Origin: Arenicola marina
Taxonomy: Eukaryota > Annelida > Polychaeta > Arenicolidae
Assembly: GCA_964019135.1 (NCBI GenBank)
Contig: CAXHSH010000284.1
Location: forward strand, 62,001 to 126,000
Length of the DNA: 64,000 nucleotides
Reading direction: 5' to 3'
The notes beneath the pieces were generated by a model that was not told where the DNA came from, ran no database searches, and saw only the letters and a list, made by a program, of their open reading frames with translations. How positions within the stretch are numbered: the stretch's first letter is position 1; each line of letters begins with the position of its first letter. Below are positions 35,575 to 49,773 of this stretch, in pieces. The position numbers and the translations under genes were made by a program.

Positions 35575-36553
35575 GTAATGAGTTCAACGGGAAAACGTCA
35601 CCCTAGAAGTAAGAGATATGTTCATGTTCTGGAGCATTATCTGACGCGGGTTGAACTAGGCGGTATGGGAGTTTATCACTGTAGTCGTTTGCCATGGCCG
35701 CTGGCTTCGGTCTAACGATGCACTGGAATTTGATCACCCATGACATTTTCCCATAGGTTAATATTAATAGAGAATCATGGGAATGTTATATGTGAAGCGA
35801 TGATTACCATCGTGGTAAAGTTTGGGATGCGACGAGGCTGGAGGTTACATACCAATAGAAACCACCACCCCCATGTTACGTAATGCAATAACCCAAATTT
35901 TCAAACCCATGCTAGAAAAAAATCGGTACCCATGTTTGACTATATGGGCCGCGGGAAATGGAAAAGATAGAGCAAGTATCCAACTTTACTTTAAAAACAA
36001 ACAGAACAGAGGTTGACGTGCGATATCTTTAGCTACAACCCATAGTATGACACCCCCCCTAGCGCGACCCGCCGGAAATTAGACACCCAGCGAATCAGCA
36101 TGTGATGAGGTCGACCGAACAACGCACCCGTAACATCCGCAAGCATGATTCAATACGCCACAGACTAATGCAACAGGTAGTAATCTGGCCAAACATTAGT
36201 AAAAGAAACTACATATGCAAAGAAGGAAATAACCAGTAACCATATAACCCTGATATACGACCATATTTTAGGCACTACTTGACGGTATATACTTGTCTAC
36301 GCAGCCACGACGACCTATTGATGTGTAACCTGGAGCGCATGTAGTCATAAGGTCCCCATCAACCGTCCCTGTGACAGGGCAAAGATGTATATCATAAGGG
36401 TAATTTTATGGTGAATGTGAATTTACTATTTGAGGACATCTTTAAGGCGAAACGTGTAACAATTGCTGGTGCTTGAAGGTAGTGGAGACGAATGGAAAAG
36501 AATGGAGAGAGAAAAACAGTATAGATGTTAAAAAAATGGTTGCGAAAACAAAA
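35575..36553. other. Right spacer, unit 8
   Basis: Standard 979-bp type A form with both inverted repeats. No gene seen. Confidence 0.85.
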
Positions 36554-36671
36554 GTCTACAACACCCGGTATTCCCAGGCGGTCACCCATCCTAGTACTAA
36601 CCGGGCCCAACGTTGCTTAACTACGGGGATCGGACGAGAACCGGTGCTTTCAACGTGGTATGGCCGTAGGC
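36554..36671 (-). rRNA. 5S rRNA, copy 9 (type A)
   Basis: A complete type A copy without private changes that I can see. The TATA-like box is at 36695-36701; the terminator is intact. Confidence 0.95.
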
Positions 36672-38021
36672 ACTGTAGATGGTTTGGGACGGCGTTATAT
36701 ACCTGACCTCGTCTACTGTTGCCTCAAGATGTGGGATAATCTTTAAATAGTTATCAGATAATCCATGTGTGTCCAACAATGCGTGTTATTGGGATGGGTT
36801 GTCTACGATTGAGGCCAGACAGTTTACCAACTATATCAAGCGAGGCTCATGATTCGCACGCGCCGTGAACACGGACTCTCTAGCTGCTTCAGACCACACT
36901 CGCCAGGCGGCGCTATCGTACGGCTTGGGCTGGATATTGCCAACCGGTAGTGCTAAAATCTGTCATCTTTACAAGGAACTTGGAAGAGTCTTATATTTTA
37001 AAGCGTTCAAGCGATTTAAATGTTGCGACATATCTACGATACGAATATACTTGATACAACCTGCGTGTTGCCCATACTCTTTTCTTTTATGTAGAGCCGG
37101 AGTTTATTTGGATGACAGTACCTTCTTTAGACGACAGCAGCATATATACTTTAAGATCTGTTGCCAGTTGATGACATAAATAAATAAATCTCTGCCGGTG
37201 ATCATCGCGTTTTCTTACAGTCTCTGAGTGATATTTCATGTATTTTGCCTTGTTTGATGCGCTTCTTGGGAAACGTTTGTTTCAATGACGTCTCGCGTAA
37301 CCCGGGGCGATAGGCGGCGTGGTCGCAGCAACTGACGGCGCCAAATTCTATATTTTCTCATTAGATTCAGCACACAGGTAGTGGACAGATGTGTGTGGAC
37401 ATCCGTCTCTTGAGACTGTAACGATGCGATCAGGACAGAAATACACTGGTGCAGGTAGGTAAGTTACCCTGTTAACGTCACACATCGATAAGTTGCGCGT
37501 CGAAAAGTATATAGTGTCAAGTAGGGCCTCTAATATGGTCGTATATAACAGTCATATGCATGTCAGTTGCCTATGTCTGAGAGGGGGCTGATTTGTTACT
37601 ATTGAGTGGGCAGACTGATACACGTTTGGCAAAATTTTGCCGTATTTATTCCTTCGTGGGGACGTTTTGGCGTGTGTCGACCGCATTAGACGCAGATTCC
37701 GTGGGTCCCTGTGACGTTTAAAGCTGGAGGATTGTTCCGGTGAGTGGGTGGGAGGGGGGGGGGGGGGGAATGCATAGCTAAACAACTGCAACGTCAACCT
37801 ATGCTTTATTTGCTATTAAAATCAAGTTATTTTATTACTGTAAAATGTTTCATATGGCAGAAATATGCAAACTTGGTTATCAATTTAGTAATAGCATGGA
37901 GTTGAAAAAGAAGGGCTTTCCATTACTTATCATGGGGATGCCACCATTTGGTGCGTAACCTCAATATGGGTCTAAAATCAATCTTTTGTCGAGTATTACT
38001 GAGTAGATTTGGTGACATGTA
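36672..38021. other. Left spacer, unit 9
   Basis: Type A-linked. The G-run is broken by an A and then G15 (37754-37768). The ATATAAC-A-GTTATAT repeat has one change (GTCATAT). No gene seen. Confidence 0.85.
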
Positions 38022-39283
38022 ATCCAGAATACGAAATCCCCATGGACGCTGGGCGGTGACAATGGATCCAGAATACGACTTCATCATGGTCACTGCGCGG
38101 TACCACGGGATCCAGAATACGACTTCACCATGGTCACTGGGCGGCACCGTTGGATCCAGAATATGACGTAACCATGGTCACTTGGGGGTTCAATGGGATC
38201 CGGAATACGACATCACCATGCTCACTGGGCGGGGGCAAGGGATCCATAATACGACGTCATCATGGACGCTGGGCGGTGTCATTGTACGAAGAATACGACG
38301 CCACCTTGGTCACTGGGCGGTGCTTTGGGATCCAGAATACGACGTCACCATGGTCACAGGGGTGTTCCACGGGATCCTGAATACGTCACCTTGGTCACTG
38401 GGCTGTGTCATGGCATCCAGCATACGACGTCACCTTGGTCACTGGGCGGTGTCATGGTACGAAGAATACGACGCCACATTGGTCACTGGGCGGTGCTTTG
38501 GGGTGCAGAATACAACGTCACCATGGTCACTGGGCGGTGACAAGGGATCCAGAATACCACGCCGCCATAGTCACCGGGCGGTTTCATGGGATTCAGAATG
38601 CGATATCCCCATGGTCACTGGATCCAGAATGCGACGTCACCATGGTCACTGGGCGGTGGCATGGGATCCATAATACCACGTCACGATGGTCACTGGGCGG
38701 TACCATGGGATCCAGAATACTTCACCATGCTTATTGGGCAGCACCATTGGATCCAGAATATGACGTCACCATGGTCCCTTTGGGGTTCAATGGGTTCCGG
38801 AATACGAAATGACCATGCTCACTGGGCGGCGACAAGGGATCCATAATACGACGTCACGGTGGTCCCTACGTGTCGCCATCGGATCCAGAATACGACATCA
38901 GCATGGCCACTGAGAGATGCCATGAAATCCAGAATACGACGTCACCATGGTCCCTGGCGGTGCCATGGGATCCAGGATACGACGTCACCATGGTCACTGG
39001 GCGGTGCTATGGGATTCAGAATGCGATATCTCCATGGTCACTGGATCCAGAATACGACGTCACCATGGTCGCTGGCGGTGTCATGGTATCCAGAATACGT
39101 CGTCACTATGGTCACTGGGCGGTGCCATGAGATCCAGAATGCGATATCACCGCCATGGGACCAAGAATGCGACATCACGATGGTCGCTGGCCGGTGCCAT
39201 GGGATCTAGAATACGTCTTCACCATGGTCAGTGGACGGTTCCATGGGATCCAGAATACGACGTCACCATGGTCACTGGACGCC
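38022..39283. repeat. 44-bp minisatellite block, unit 9 (1262 bp)
   Basis: Like unit 5 but 3 bp shorter, with GAATACGTCACC in place of GAATACGACGTCACC near 38383. No 118-bp higher-order copies. Confidence 0.93.
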
Positions 39284-40262
39284 GTAATGAGTTCCACGGG
39301 AAAACGTCACCCTAGAAGTAAGAGATATGTTCATGTTCTGGAGCATTATCTGACGCGGGTTGAACTAGGCGGTATGGGAGTTTATCACTGTAGTCGTTTG
39401 CCATGGCCGCTGGCTTCGGTCTAACGATGCACTGGAATTTGATCACCCATGACATTTTCCCATAGGTTAATATTAATAGAGAATCATGGGAATGTTATAT
39501 GTGAAGCGATGATTACCATCGTGGTAAAGTTTGGGATGCGACGAGGCTGGAGGTTACATACCAATAGAAACCACCACCCCCATGTTACGTAATGCAATAA
39601 CCCAAATTTTCAAACCCATGCTAGAAAAAAATCGGTACCCATGTTTGACTATATGGGCCGCGGGAAATGGAAAAGATAGAGCAAGTATCCAACTTTACTT
39701 TAAAAACAAACAGAACAGAGGTTGACGTGCGATATCTTTAGCTACAACCCATAGTATGACACCCCCCCCTAGCGCGACCCGCCGGAAATTAGATACCCAG
39801 CGAATCAGCATGTGATGAGGTCGACCGAACAACGCACCCGTAACATCCGCAAGCATGATTCAATACGCCACAGACTAATGCAACAGGTAGTAATCTGGCC
39901 AAACATTAGTAAAAGAAACTACATATGCAAAGAAAGAAATAACCAGTAACCATATAACCCTGATATACGACCATATTTTAGGCACTACTTGACGGTATAT
40001 ACTTGTCTACGCAGCCACGACGACCTATTGATGTGTAACCTGGAGCGCTTGTAGTCATCAGGTCCCCATCAACCGTCCCTGTGACAGGGCAAAGATGTAT
40101 ATCATAAGGGCCATTTATAGTGAATGTGAATTTACTATTTGAGGACATCTTTAAGGCGAAACGTGTAACAATTGCTGGTGCTTGAAGGTAGTGGAGACGA
40201 ATGGAAAAGAATGGAGAGAGAAAAACAATATAGATGTTAAAAAAATGGTTGCGAAAACAAAA
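39284..40262. other. Right spacer, unit 9
   Basis: 979 bp, type B form with C8 run. No gene seen. Confidence 0.85.
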
Positions 40263-40380
40263 GTCTACAACACCCGGTATTCCCAGGCGGCCACCCATCC
40301 TAGTACTAACCGGGCCCAACGTTGCTCAACTACGGGGATCGGACGAGAACCGGTGCTTTCAACGTGGTATGGCCGTAGGC
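40263..40380 (-). rRNA. 5S rRNA, copy 10 (type B)
   Basis: A complete type B copy with G54 and G90. The TATA-like box is at 40404-40410; the terminator is intact. Confidence 0.95.
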
Positions 40381-41724
40381 ACTGTAGATGGTTTGGGACT
40401 GCGTTATATACCTGACCTCGTCTACTGTTGCCTCAAGATGTGGGATAATCTTTAAATAGTTATCAGATAATCCATTTGTGTCCGACAATGCGTGCTATTG
40501 GGATGGGTTGTCTACGATTGAGGCCTGACAGTTTACCAACTATATCAAGCGAGGCTCATGATTCGCACGCGCCGTGAACACGGACTCTCTAGCTGCTTCA
40601 GACCACACTCGCCAGGCGGCGCTATCGTACGGCTTGGGCTGGATATTGCCAACCGGTAGTGCTAAAATCTGTCATCTTTACAAGGAACTTGGAAGCGTCT
40701 TATATTTTAAAGCGTTCAAGCGATTTAAATGTTGCGACATATCTACGATACGAATATACTTGATACAACCTGCGTGTTGCCCATACTCTTTTCTTTTATG
40801 TAGAGCCGGAGTTTATTTGGATGACAGTACCTTCTTTAGACGACAGCAGCATATATACTTTAAGATCTGTTGCCAGTTGATGACATAAATAAATAAATCT
40901 CTGCCGGTGATCATCGCGTTTTCTTACAGTCTCTGAGTGATATTTCATGTATTTTGCCTTGTTTGATGCGCTTCTTGGGAAACGTTTGTTTCAATGACGT
41001 CTCGCGTATCCCGGGGCGATAGGCGGCGTGGTCGCAGCAACTGACGGCGCCAAATTCTATATTTTCTCATTAGATTCAGCACACAGGTAGTGGACAGATG
41101 TGTGTGGACATCCGTCTCTTGAGACTGTAACGATGCGATCAGGACAGAAATACACTGGTGCAGGTAGGTAAGTTACCCTGTTAACGTCACACATCGATAA
41201 GTTGCGCGTCGAAAAGTATATAGTGTCAAGTAGGGCCTCTAATATGGTCGTATATAACAGTTATATGCATGTAAGTTGCCTATGTCTGGGAGGGGGCTGA
41301 ATTTGTTACTATTGAGTGGGCAGACTGATACACGTTTGGCAAAATTTTGCCGCATTTATTCCTTCGTGGGGACGTTTTGGCGTGTGTCGACCGCATTAGA
41401 CGCAGATTCCGTGGGTCCCTGTGACGTTTAAAGCTGGAGGATTGTTCCGGTGAGTGGGGGGGGGGGGGTGGGATTGCATAGCTAAACAACTGCAACGTCA
41501 ACCTATGCTTTATTTGATATTAAAATAAAGTTATTTTATTACTGTATAATGTTTCATATGGCAGAAATATGCAAACTTGGTTATCAATTTAGTAATAGCA
41601 TGGGGTTGAAAGAAAGGGCTTTCCATTACTTATCATGGGGATGCCACCATTTGGTGCGTAACTTCAATATGGGTCTAAAATCAATCTTTTGTCAAGTATT
41701 ACTGAGTAGATTTGGTGACATGTA
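40381..41724. other. Left spacer, unit 10
   Basis: Type B-linked form close to unit 4 (offset about 25055). The G-run is G13 (41456-41468) followed by TGGG. No gene seen. Confidence 0.85.
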
Positions 41725-43970
41725 ATCCAGAATACGAAATCCCCATGGACGCTTGGCGGTGACAATGGATCCACAATACGACTTCATCATGGTCACTGGG
41801 CGGTACCACGGGATCCAGAATACGACTTCACCATGGTCACTGGGCGGCACCGTTGGATCCAGAATATGACGTTACCATGGTCACTTGGGGGTTCAATGTG
41901 ATCCGGAATACGAAATCACCATGCTCACTGGGCGGGGGCAAGGGATCCATAATACGACGTCACGGTGTTCCCTGGGTGTCGCCATCGGATCCAGAATACG
42001 ACATCACCATGGACGCTGGGCGGTGTCATGGTACGAAGAATACGACGCCAACTTGGTCACTGGGCTGTGCTTTGGGATCCAGAATACGACGTCACCATGG
42101 TCACAGGGGTGTTCCACGGGATCCTGAATACGACGTCACCTTGGTCACTAGGCGGTGGTTTGGGGTGCAGAATACAACGTCACCATGGTCACAGGGGTGT
42201 TCCACGGGATCCTGAATACGACGTCACCTTGGTGACTGGGCGGTGTCATGGCATTCAGCATACGACGTCACTTTGGTCACTGGGTGGTGTCAGGGCATCC
42301 AGCATACGACTTCACCTTGGTCACTGAGAGATGCAGTGAAATCCAGAATACGACTTCACCATGGTCACTGGGCGGTGACAAGGGATCCAGAATGCGATAT
42401 CCCCATGGTCACTGGATCCAGAATGCGACGTCACCATGGTCACTGGGCGGTGGCATGGGATCCAGAATACCACGTCACCATGGTCACTGGGCGGTACCAT
42501 GGGATCCAGAATACTTCACCATGCTTATTGGGCAGCACCATTGGATCCAGAATATGACGTCGCCATGGTCCCTTTGGGGTTCAAGGGGTTCCGGAATACG
42601 AAATGACCATGCTCACTGGGCGGCGACAAGGGATCCATAATACGACGTCACGGTGGTCCCTACGTGTTGCCATCGGATCCAGAATACGACATCAGCATGG
42701 TCACTGAGAGATGCCATGAAATCCAGAATACGACGTCACCATGGTCCCTGGCGGTGCCATGGGATCCACGGATACGACGTCACCATGGTCACTGGGCGGT
42801 GCTATGGGATTCAGAATGCGATATCTCCATGGTCACTGGATCCAGAATACGACGTCACCATGGTCGCTGGCGGTGTCATGGTATCCAGAATACGTCGTCA
42901 CTATGGTCACTGGGCGGTGCCATGAGATCCAGAATGCGATATCACCGCCATGGGACCAAGAATGCGACATCACGATGGTCGCTGGGCGGTGGCATGGGAT
43001 CCAGAATACCACGTCACCATGGTCACTGGGCGGTACCATGGGATCCAGAATACTTCACCATGCTTATTGAGCAGCACCATTGGATCCAGAATATGACGTC
43101 ACCATGGTCCCTTTGGGGTTCAAGGGGTTCCGGAATACGAAATGACCATGCTCACTGGGCGGCGACAAGGGATCCATAATACGACGTCACGGTGGTCCCT
43201 ACGTTTCGCCATCGGATCCAGAATACGACATCAGCATGGTCACTGAGAGATGCCATGAAATCCAGAATACGACGTCACCATGGTCACTGGCGGTGCCATG
43301 GGATCCAGGATACGACGTCACCATGGTCACTGGGCGGTGCTATGGGATTCAGAATGCGATATCTCCATGGTCAATGGATCCAGAATGCGACGTCACCATG
43401 GTCGCAGGCGGTGTCATGGGATCCAGAATACCACGTCACCATGGTCACTGGGCGGTGGCATGGGATCCACAATGCGATATCCCCATGCTGACTGGATCCA
43501 GAATGCAACGTCATCATGGTCACTGCCGATGCAATGGGATGCAGAATACGTCGTCACTATGGTCACTGGGCGGTGCCATGAGATCCAGAATGCGATATCC
43601 CCATGCTGACTGGATCCAGAATGCAACGTCATCATGGTCACTGGCGATGCAATGGGATGCAGAATACGTCGTCACTATGGTCACTGGGCGGTGCCATGAG
43701 ATCCAGAATGCGATATCCCCATGCTGACTGGATCCAGAATGCAACGTCATCATGGTCACTGGCGATGCAATGGGATGCAGAATACGTCGTCACTATGGTC
43801 ACTGGGCGGTGCCATGAGATCCAGAATGCGATATCACCGCCATGGGACCAAGAATGCGACATCACGATGGTCGCTGGCCGGTGCCATGGGATCTAGAATA
43901 CGTCTTCACCATGGTCAGTGGACGGTTCCATGGGATCCAGAATACGACGTCACCATGGTCACTGGACGCC
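41725..43970. repeat. 44-bp minisatellite block, unit 10 (2246 bp)
   Basis: Follows unit 3b at offset 29581 in its middle part. A GGCGGTGGTTTGGGG monomer near 42150 replaces GGCGGTGCTTTGGGG. Confidence 0.93.
43485..43838. repeat. 118-bp higher-order repeat, 3 copies (unit 10)
   Basis: Copies start at 43485, 43603 and 43721. The flanking right-hand monomers have GGGATCTAGAATACG, as in units 5, 9, 11, 12 and 14. Confidence 0.9.
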
Positions 43971-44949
43971 GTAATGAGTTCCACGGGAAAACGTCACCCT
44001 AGAAGTAAGAGATATGTTCATGTTCTGGAGCATTATCTGACGCGGGTTGAACTAGGCGGTATGGGAGTTTATCACTGTAGTCGTTTGCCATGGCCGCTGG
44101 CTTCGGTCTAACGATGCACTGGAATTTGATCACCCATGACATTTTCCCATAGGTTAATATTAATAGAGAATCATGGGAATGTTATATGTGAAGCGATGAT
44201 TACCATCGTGGTAAAGCTTGGGATGCGACGAGGCTGGAGGTTACATACCAATAGAAACCACCACCCCCATGTTACGTAATGCAATAACCCAAATTTTCAA
44301 ACCCATGCTAGAAAAAAATCGGTACCCATGTTTGACTATATGGGCCGCGGGAAATGGAAAAGATAGAGCAAGTATCCAACTTTACTTTAAAAACAAACAG
44401 AACAGAGGTTGACGTGCGATATCTTTAGCTACAACCCATAGTATGACACCCCCACTAGCGCGACCCGCCGGAAATTAGACACCCAGCGAATCAGCATGTG
44501 ATGAGGTCGACCGAACAACGCACCCGTAACATCCGCAAGCATGATTCAATACGCCACAGACTAATGCAACAGGTAGTAATCTGGCCAAACATTAGTAAAA
44601 GAAACTACATATGCAAAGAAGGAAATAACCAGTAACCATATAACCCTGATATACGACCATATTTTAGGCACTACTTGACGGTATATACTTGTCTACGCAG
44701 CGACGACGACCTATTGATGTGTAACCTGGAGCGCATGTAGTCATAAGGTCCCCATCAACCGTCCCTGTGACAGGGCAAAGATGTATATCATAAGGGTAAT
44801 TTTATGGTGCATGTGAATTTACTATTTGAGGACATCTTTAAGGCCAAACGTGTAACAATTGCTGGTGCTTGAAGGTAGTGGAGACGAATGGAAAAGAATG
44901 GAGAGAGAAAAACAGTATAGATGTTAAAAAAATGGTTCCGAAAACAAAA
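43971..44949. other. Right spacer, unit 10
   Basis: 979 bp, type A form. Private changes include GTAAAGCTTGGG (a HindIII site) near 44214 and CCCCCACTAG in the C-run. No gene seen. Confidence 0.85.
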
Positions 44950-45067
44950 GTCTACAACACCCGGTATTCCCAGGCGGTCACCCATCCTAGTACTAACCGG
45001 GCCCAACGTTGCTTAACTACGGGGATCGGACGAGAACCGGTGCTTTCAACGTGGTATGGCCGTAGGC
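44950..45067 (-). rRNA. 5S rRNA, copy 11 (type A)
   Basis: A complete type A copy. The TATA-like box is at 45091-45097. The downstream T-runs are kept, followed by CGGAACC where others have CGCAACC. Confidence 0.95.
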
Positions 45068-46401
45068 ACTGTAGATGGTTTGGGACGGCGTTATATACCT
45101 GACCTCGTCTACTGTTGCCTCAAGATGTGGGATAATCTTTAAATAGTTATCAGATAATCCATGTGTGTCCAACAATGCGTGTTATTGGGATGGGTTGTCT
45201 ACGATTGAGGCCAGACAGTTTACCAACTATATCAAGCGAGGCTCATGATTCGCACGCGCCGTGAACACGGACTCTCTAGCTGCTTCAGACCACACTCGCC
45301 AGGCGGCGCTATCGTACGGCTTGGGCTGGATATTGCCAACCGGTAGTGCTAAAATCTGTCATCTTTACAAGGAACTTGGAAGAGTCTTATATTTTAAAGC
45401 GTTCAAGCGATTTAAATGTTGCGACATATCTACGATACGAATATACTTGATACAACCTGCGTGTTGCCCATACTCTTTTCTTTTATGTAGAGCCGGAGTT
45501 TATTTGGATGACAGTACCTTCTTTAGACGACAGCAGCATATATACTTTAAGATCTGTTGCCAGTTGATGACATAAATAAATAAATCTCTGCCGGTGATCA
45601 TCGCGTTTTCTTACAGTCTCTGAGTGATATTTCATGTATTTTGCCTTGTTTGATGCGCTTCTTGGGAAACGTTTGTTTCAATGACGTCTCGCGTAACCCG
45701 GGGCGATAGGCGGCGTGGTCGCAGCAACTGACGGCGCCAAATTCTATATTTTCTCATTAGATTCAGCACACAGGTAGTGGACAGATGTGTGTGGACATCC
45801 GTCTCTTGAGACTGTAACGATGCGATCAGGACAGAAATACACTGGTGCAGGTAGGTAAGTTACCCTGTTAACGTCACACATCGATAAGTTGCGCGTCGAA
45901 AAGTATATAGTGTCAAGTAGGGCCTCTAATATGGTCGTATATAACAGTTATATGCATGTCAGTTGCCTATGTCTGAGAGGGGGCTGATTTGTTACTATTG
46001 AGTGGGCAGACTGATACACGTTTGGCAAAATTTTGCCGTATTTATTCCTTCGTGGGGACGTTTTGGCGTGTGTCGACCGCATTAGACGCAGATTCCGTGG
46101 ATCCCTGTGACGTTTAAAGCTGGAGGATTGTTCCGGTGAGTGGGTGGGGGGGGGGGGGGGGATGCATAGCTAAACAACTGCAACGTCAACCTATGCTTTA
46201 TTTGCTATTAAAATCAAGTTATTTTATTACTGTAAAATGTTTCATATGGCAGAAATATGCAAACTTGGTTATCAATTTAGTAATAGCATGGAGTTGAAAA
46301 AGAAGGGCTTTCCATTACTTATCATGGGGATGCCACCATTTGGTGATGGGTCTAAAATCAATCTTTTGTCGAGTATTACTGAGTAGATTTAGTGACATGT
46401 A
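45068..46401. other. Left spacer, unit 11 (12-bp deletion)
   Basis: Type A-linked form, G16 (46146-46161). Twelve bases (CGTAACCTCAAT) are missing after TTTGGTG near 46345, making this the shortest complete left spacer. No gene seen. Confidence 0.85.
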
Positions 46402-48676
46402 ATCCCGAATACGAAATCCCCATGGACGCTGGGCGGTGACAATGGATCCAGCATACGACTTCATCATGGTCACTGCGCGGTACCACGGGATCCAGAATAC
46501 GACTTCACCATGGTCACTGGGTGGCACCGTTGGATCCAGAATATGACGTAACCATGGTCACTTGGGGGTTCAATGGGATCCGGAATACGACATCACCATG
46601 CTCACTGGGCGGGGGCAAGGGATCCATAATACGACGTCATCATGGACGCTGGGCGGTGTCATTGTACGAAGAATACGACGCCACCTTGGTCACTGGGCGG
46701 TGCTTTGGGATCCAGAATACGACGTCACCATGGTCACAGGGGTGTTCCACGGGATCCTGAATACGACGTCACCTTGGTCACTGGGCTGTGTCATGGCATC
46801 CAGCATACGACGTCACCTTGGTCACTGGGCGGTGTCATGGTACGAAGAATACGACGTCACCTTGTTCACTGGGCGGTGTCATGGCATCCAGCATACGACG
46901 TCACCTTGGTCACTGGGCGGTGTCATGGCATCCAGCATACGACGTCACCTTGGTCACTGGGCGGTGTCATGGTACGAAGAATACGACGCCACATTGGTCA
47001 CTGGGCGGTGCTTTGGGGTGCAGAATACAACGTCACCATGGTCACTGGGCGGTGACAAGGGATCCAGAATACCACGCCGCCATAGTCACCGGGCGGTTTC
47101 ATGGGATTCAGAATGCGATATCCCCATGGTCACTGGATCCAGAATGCGACGTCACCATGGTCACTGGGCGGTGGCATGGGATCCATAATACCACGTCACG
47201 ATGGTCACTGGGCGGTACCATGGGATCCAGAATACTTCACCATGCTTATTGGGCAGCACCATTGGATCCAGAATATGACGTCACCATGGTCCCTTTGGGG
47301 TTCAATGGGTTCCGGAATACGAAATGACCATGCTCACTGGGCGGCGACAAGGGATCCATAATACGACGTCACGGTGGTCCCTACGTGTCGCCATCGGATC
47401 CAGAATACGACATCAGCATGGTCACTGAGAGATGCCATGAAATCCAGAATACGACGTCACCATGGTCCTTGGCGGTGCCATGGGATCCAGGATACGACGT
47501 CACCTTGGTCACCGGGTGGTGTCAGGGCATCCAGCATACGACATCACCTTGGTCACTGAGAGATGCAGTGAAATCCAGAATACGACTTCACCATGGTCAC
47601 TGGGCGGTGACAAGGGATCCAGAATACCACGCCGCCATAGTCACCGGGCGGTGTCATGGGATTCAGAATGCGATATCCCCATGGTCACTGGGCGGTGGCA
47701 TGGGATCCAGAATACCACGTCACCATGGTCACTGGGCGGTACCATGGGATCCAGAATACTTCACCATGCTTATTGGGCAGCACCATTGGATCTAGAATAT
47801 GACGTCACCATGGTCCCTTTGGGGTTCAAGGGGTTCCGGAATACGAAATGACCATGCTCACTGGGCGGCGACAAGGAATCCATAATACGACGTCACGGTG
47901 GTCCCTACGTTTCGCCATCGGATCCAGAATACGACATCAGCATGGTCACTGAGAGATGCCATGAAGTCCAGAATACGACGTCAACATGGTCACTGGCGGT
48001 GCCATGGGATCCAGGATACGACGTCACCATGGTCACTGGGCGGTGCTATGGGATTCAGAATGCGATATCTCCATGGTCAATGGATCCAGAATGCGACGTC
48101 ACCATGGTCGCAGGCGGTGTCATGGGATCCAGAATACCACGTCACCATGGTCACTGGGCGGTGGCATGGGATCCACAATGCGATATCCCCATGCTGACTG
48201 GATCCAGAATGCAACGTCATCATGGTCACTGCCGATGCAATGGGATGCAGAATACGTCGTCACTATGGTCACTGGGCGGTGCCATGAGATCCAGAATGCG
48301 ATATCCCCATGCTGACTGGATCCAGAATGCAACGTCATCATGGTCACTGGCGATGCAATGGGATGCAGAATACGTCGTCACTATGATCACTGGGCGGTGC
48401 CATGAGATCCAGAATGCGATATCCCCATGCTGACTGGATCCAGAATGCAACGTCATCATGGTCACTGGCGATGCAATGGGATGCAGAATACGTCGTCACT
48501 ATGGTCACTGGGCGGTGCCATGAGATCCAGAATGCGATATCACCGCCATGGGACCAAGAATGCGACATCACGATGGTCGCTGGCCGGTGCCATGGGATCT
48601 AGAATACGTCTTCACCATGGTCAGTGGACGGTTCCATGGGATCCAGAAAACGACGTCACCATGGTCACTGGACGCC
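46402..48676. repeat. 44-bp minisatellite block, unit 11 (2275 bp)
   Basis: The longest block. It has an additional 132 bp (three monomers) around 46840-46970, made of the CATGGCATCCAGCATACGACG and CATGGTACGAAGAATACGACG monomer types. Its right part is like unit 2. Confidence 0.93.
48191..48544. repeat. 118-bp higher-order repeat, 3 copies (unit 11)
   Basis: Copies start at 48191, 48309 and 48427; the second has CACTATGATCAC for CACTATGGTCAC. Confidence 0.9.
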
Positions 48677-49655
48677 GTAATGAGTTCAACGGGAAAACGT
48701 CACCCTAGAAGTAAGAGATATGTTCATGTTCTGGAGCATTATCTGACGCGGGTTGAACTAGGCGGTATGGGAGTTTATCACTGTAGTCGTTTGCCATGGC
48801 CGCTGGCTTCGGTCTAACGATGCACTGGAATTTGATCACCCATGACATTTTCCCATAGGTTAATATTAATAGAGAATCATGGGAATGTTATATGTGAAGC
48901 GATGATTACCATCGTGGTAAAGTTTGGGATGCGACGAGGCTGGAGGTTACATACCAATAGAAACCACCACCCCCATGTTACGTAATGCAATAACCCAAAT
49001 TTTCAAACCCATGCTAGAAAAAAATCGGTACCCATGTTTGACTATATGGGCCGCGGGAAATGGAAAAGATAGAGCAAGTATCCAACTTTACTTTAAAAAC
49101 AAACAGAACAGAGGTTGACGTGCGATATCTTTAGCTACAACCCATAGTATGACACCCCCCCTAGCGCGACCCGCCGGAAATTAGACACCCAGCGAATCAG
49201 CATGTGATGAGGTCGACCGAACAACGCACCCGTAACATCCGCAAGCATGATTCAATACGCCACAGACTAATGCAACAGGTAGTAATCTGGCCAAACATTA
49301 GTAAAAGAAACTACATATGCAAAGAAGGAAATAACCAGTAACCATATAACCCTGATATACGACCATATTTTAGGCACTACTTGACGGTATATACTTGTCT
49401 ACGCAGCCACGACGACCTATTGATGTGTAACCTGGAGCGCATGTAGTCATAAGGTCCCCATCAACCGTCCCTGTGACAGGGCAAAGATGTATATCATAAG
49501 GGTAATTTTATGGTGAATGTGAATTTACTATTTGAGGACATCTTTAAGGCGAAACGTGTAACAATTGCTGGTGCTTGAAGGTAGTGGAGACGAATGGAAA
49601 AGAATGGAGAGAGAAAAACAGTATAGATGTTAAAAAAATGGTTGCGAAAACAAAA
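48677..49655. other. Right spacer, unit 11
   Basis: Standard 979-bp type A form. No gene seen. Confidence 0.85.
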
Positions 49656-49773
49656 GTCTACAACACCCGGTATTCCCAGGCGGTCACCCATCCTAAAACT
49701 AACCGGGCCCAACGTTGCTTAACTACGGGGATCGGACGAGAACCGGTGCTTTCAACGTGGTATGGCCGTAGGC
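49656..49773 (-). pseudogene. 5S rRNA, copy 12 (type A, internal TTTT)
   Basis: A full-length copy in which A77 and C78 are both T, so the gene strand reads GTTAGTTTTAGG where others read GTTAGTACTAGG. This alters the loop E/C-box border, normally among the most conserved parts of 5S. It also creates a run of four T at 76-79 that could stop Pol III after about 80 nucleotides. The upstream box (49797-49803) and the 3' terminator are intact. Probably a pseudogene; a local assembly error is possible. Confidence 0.8.
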
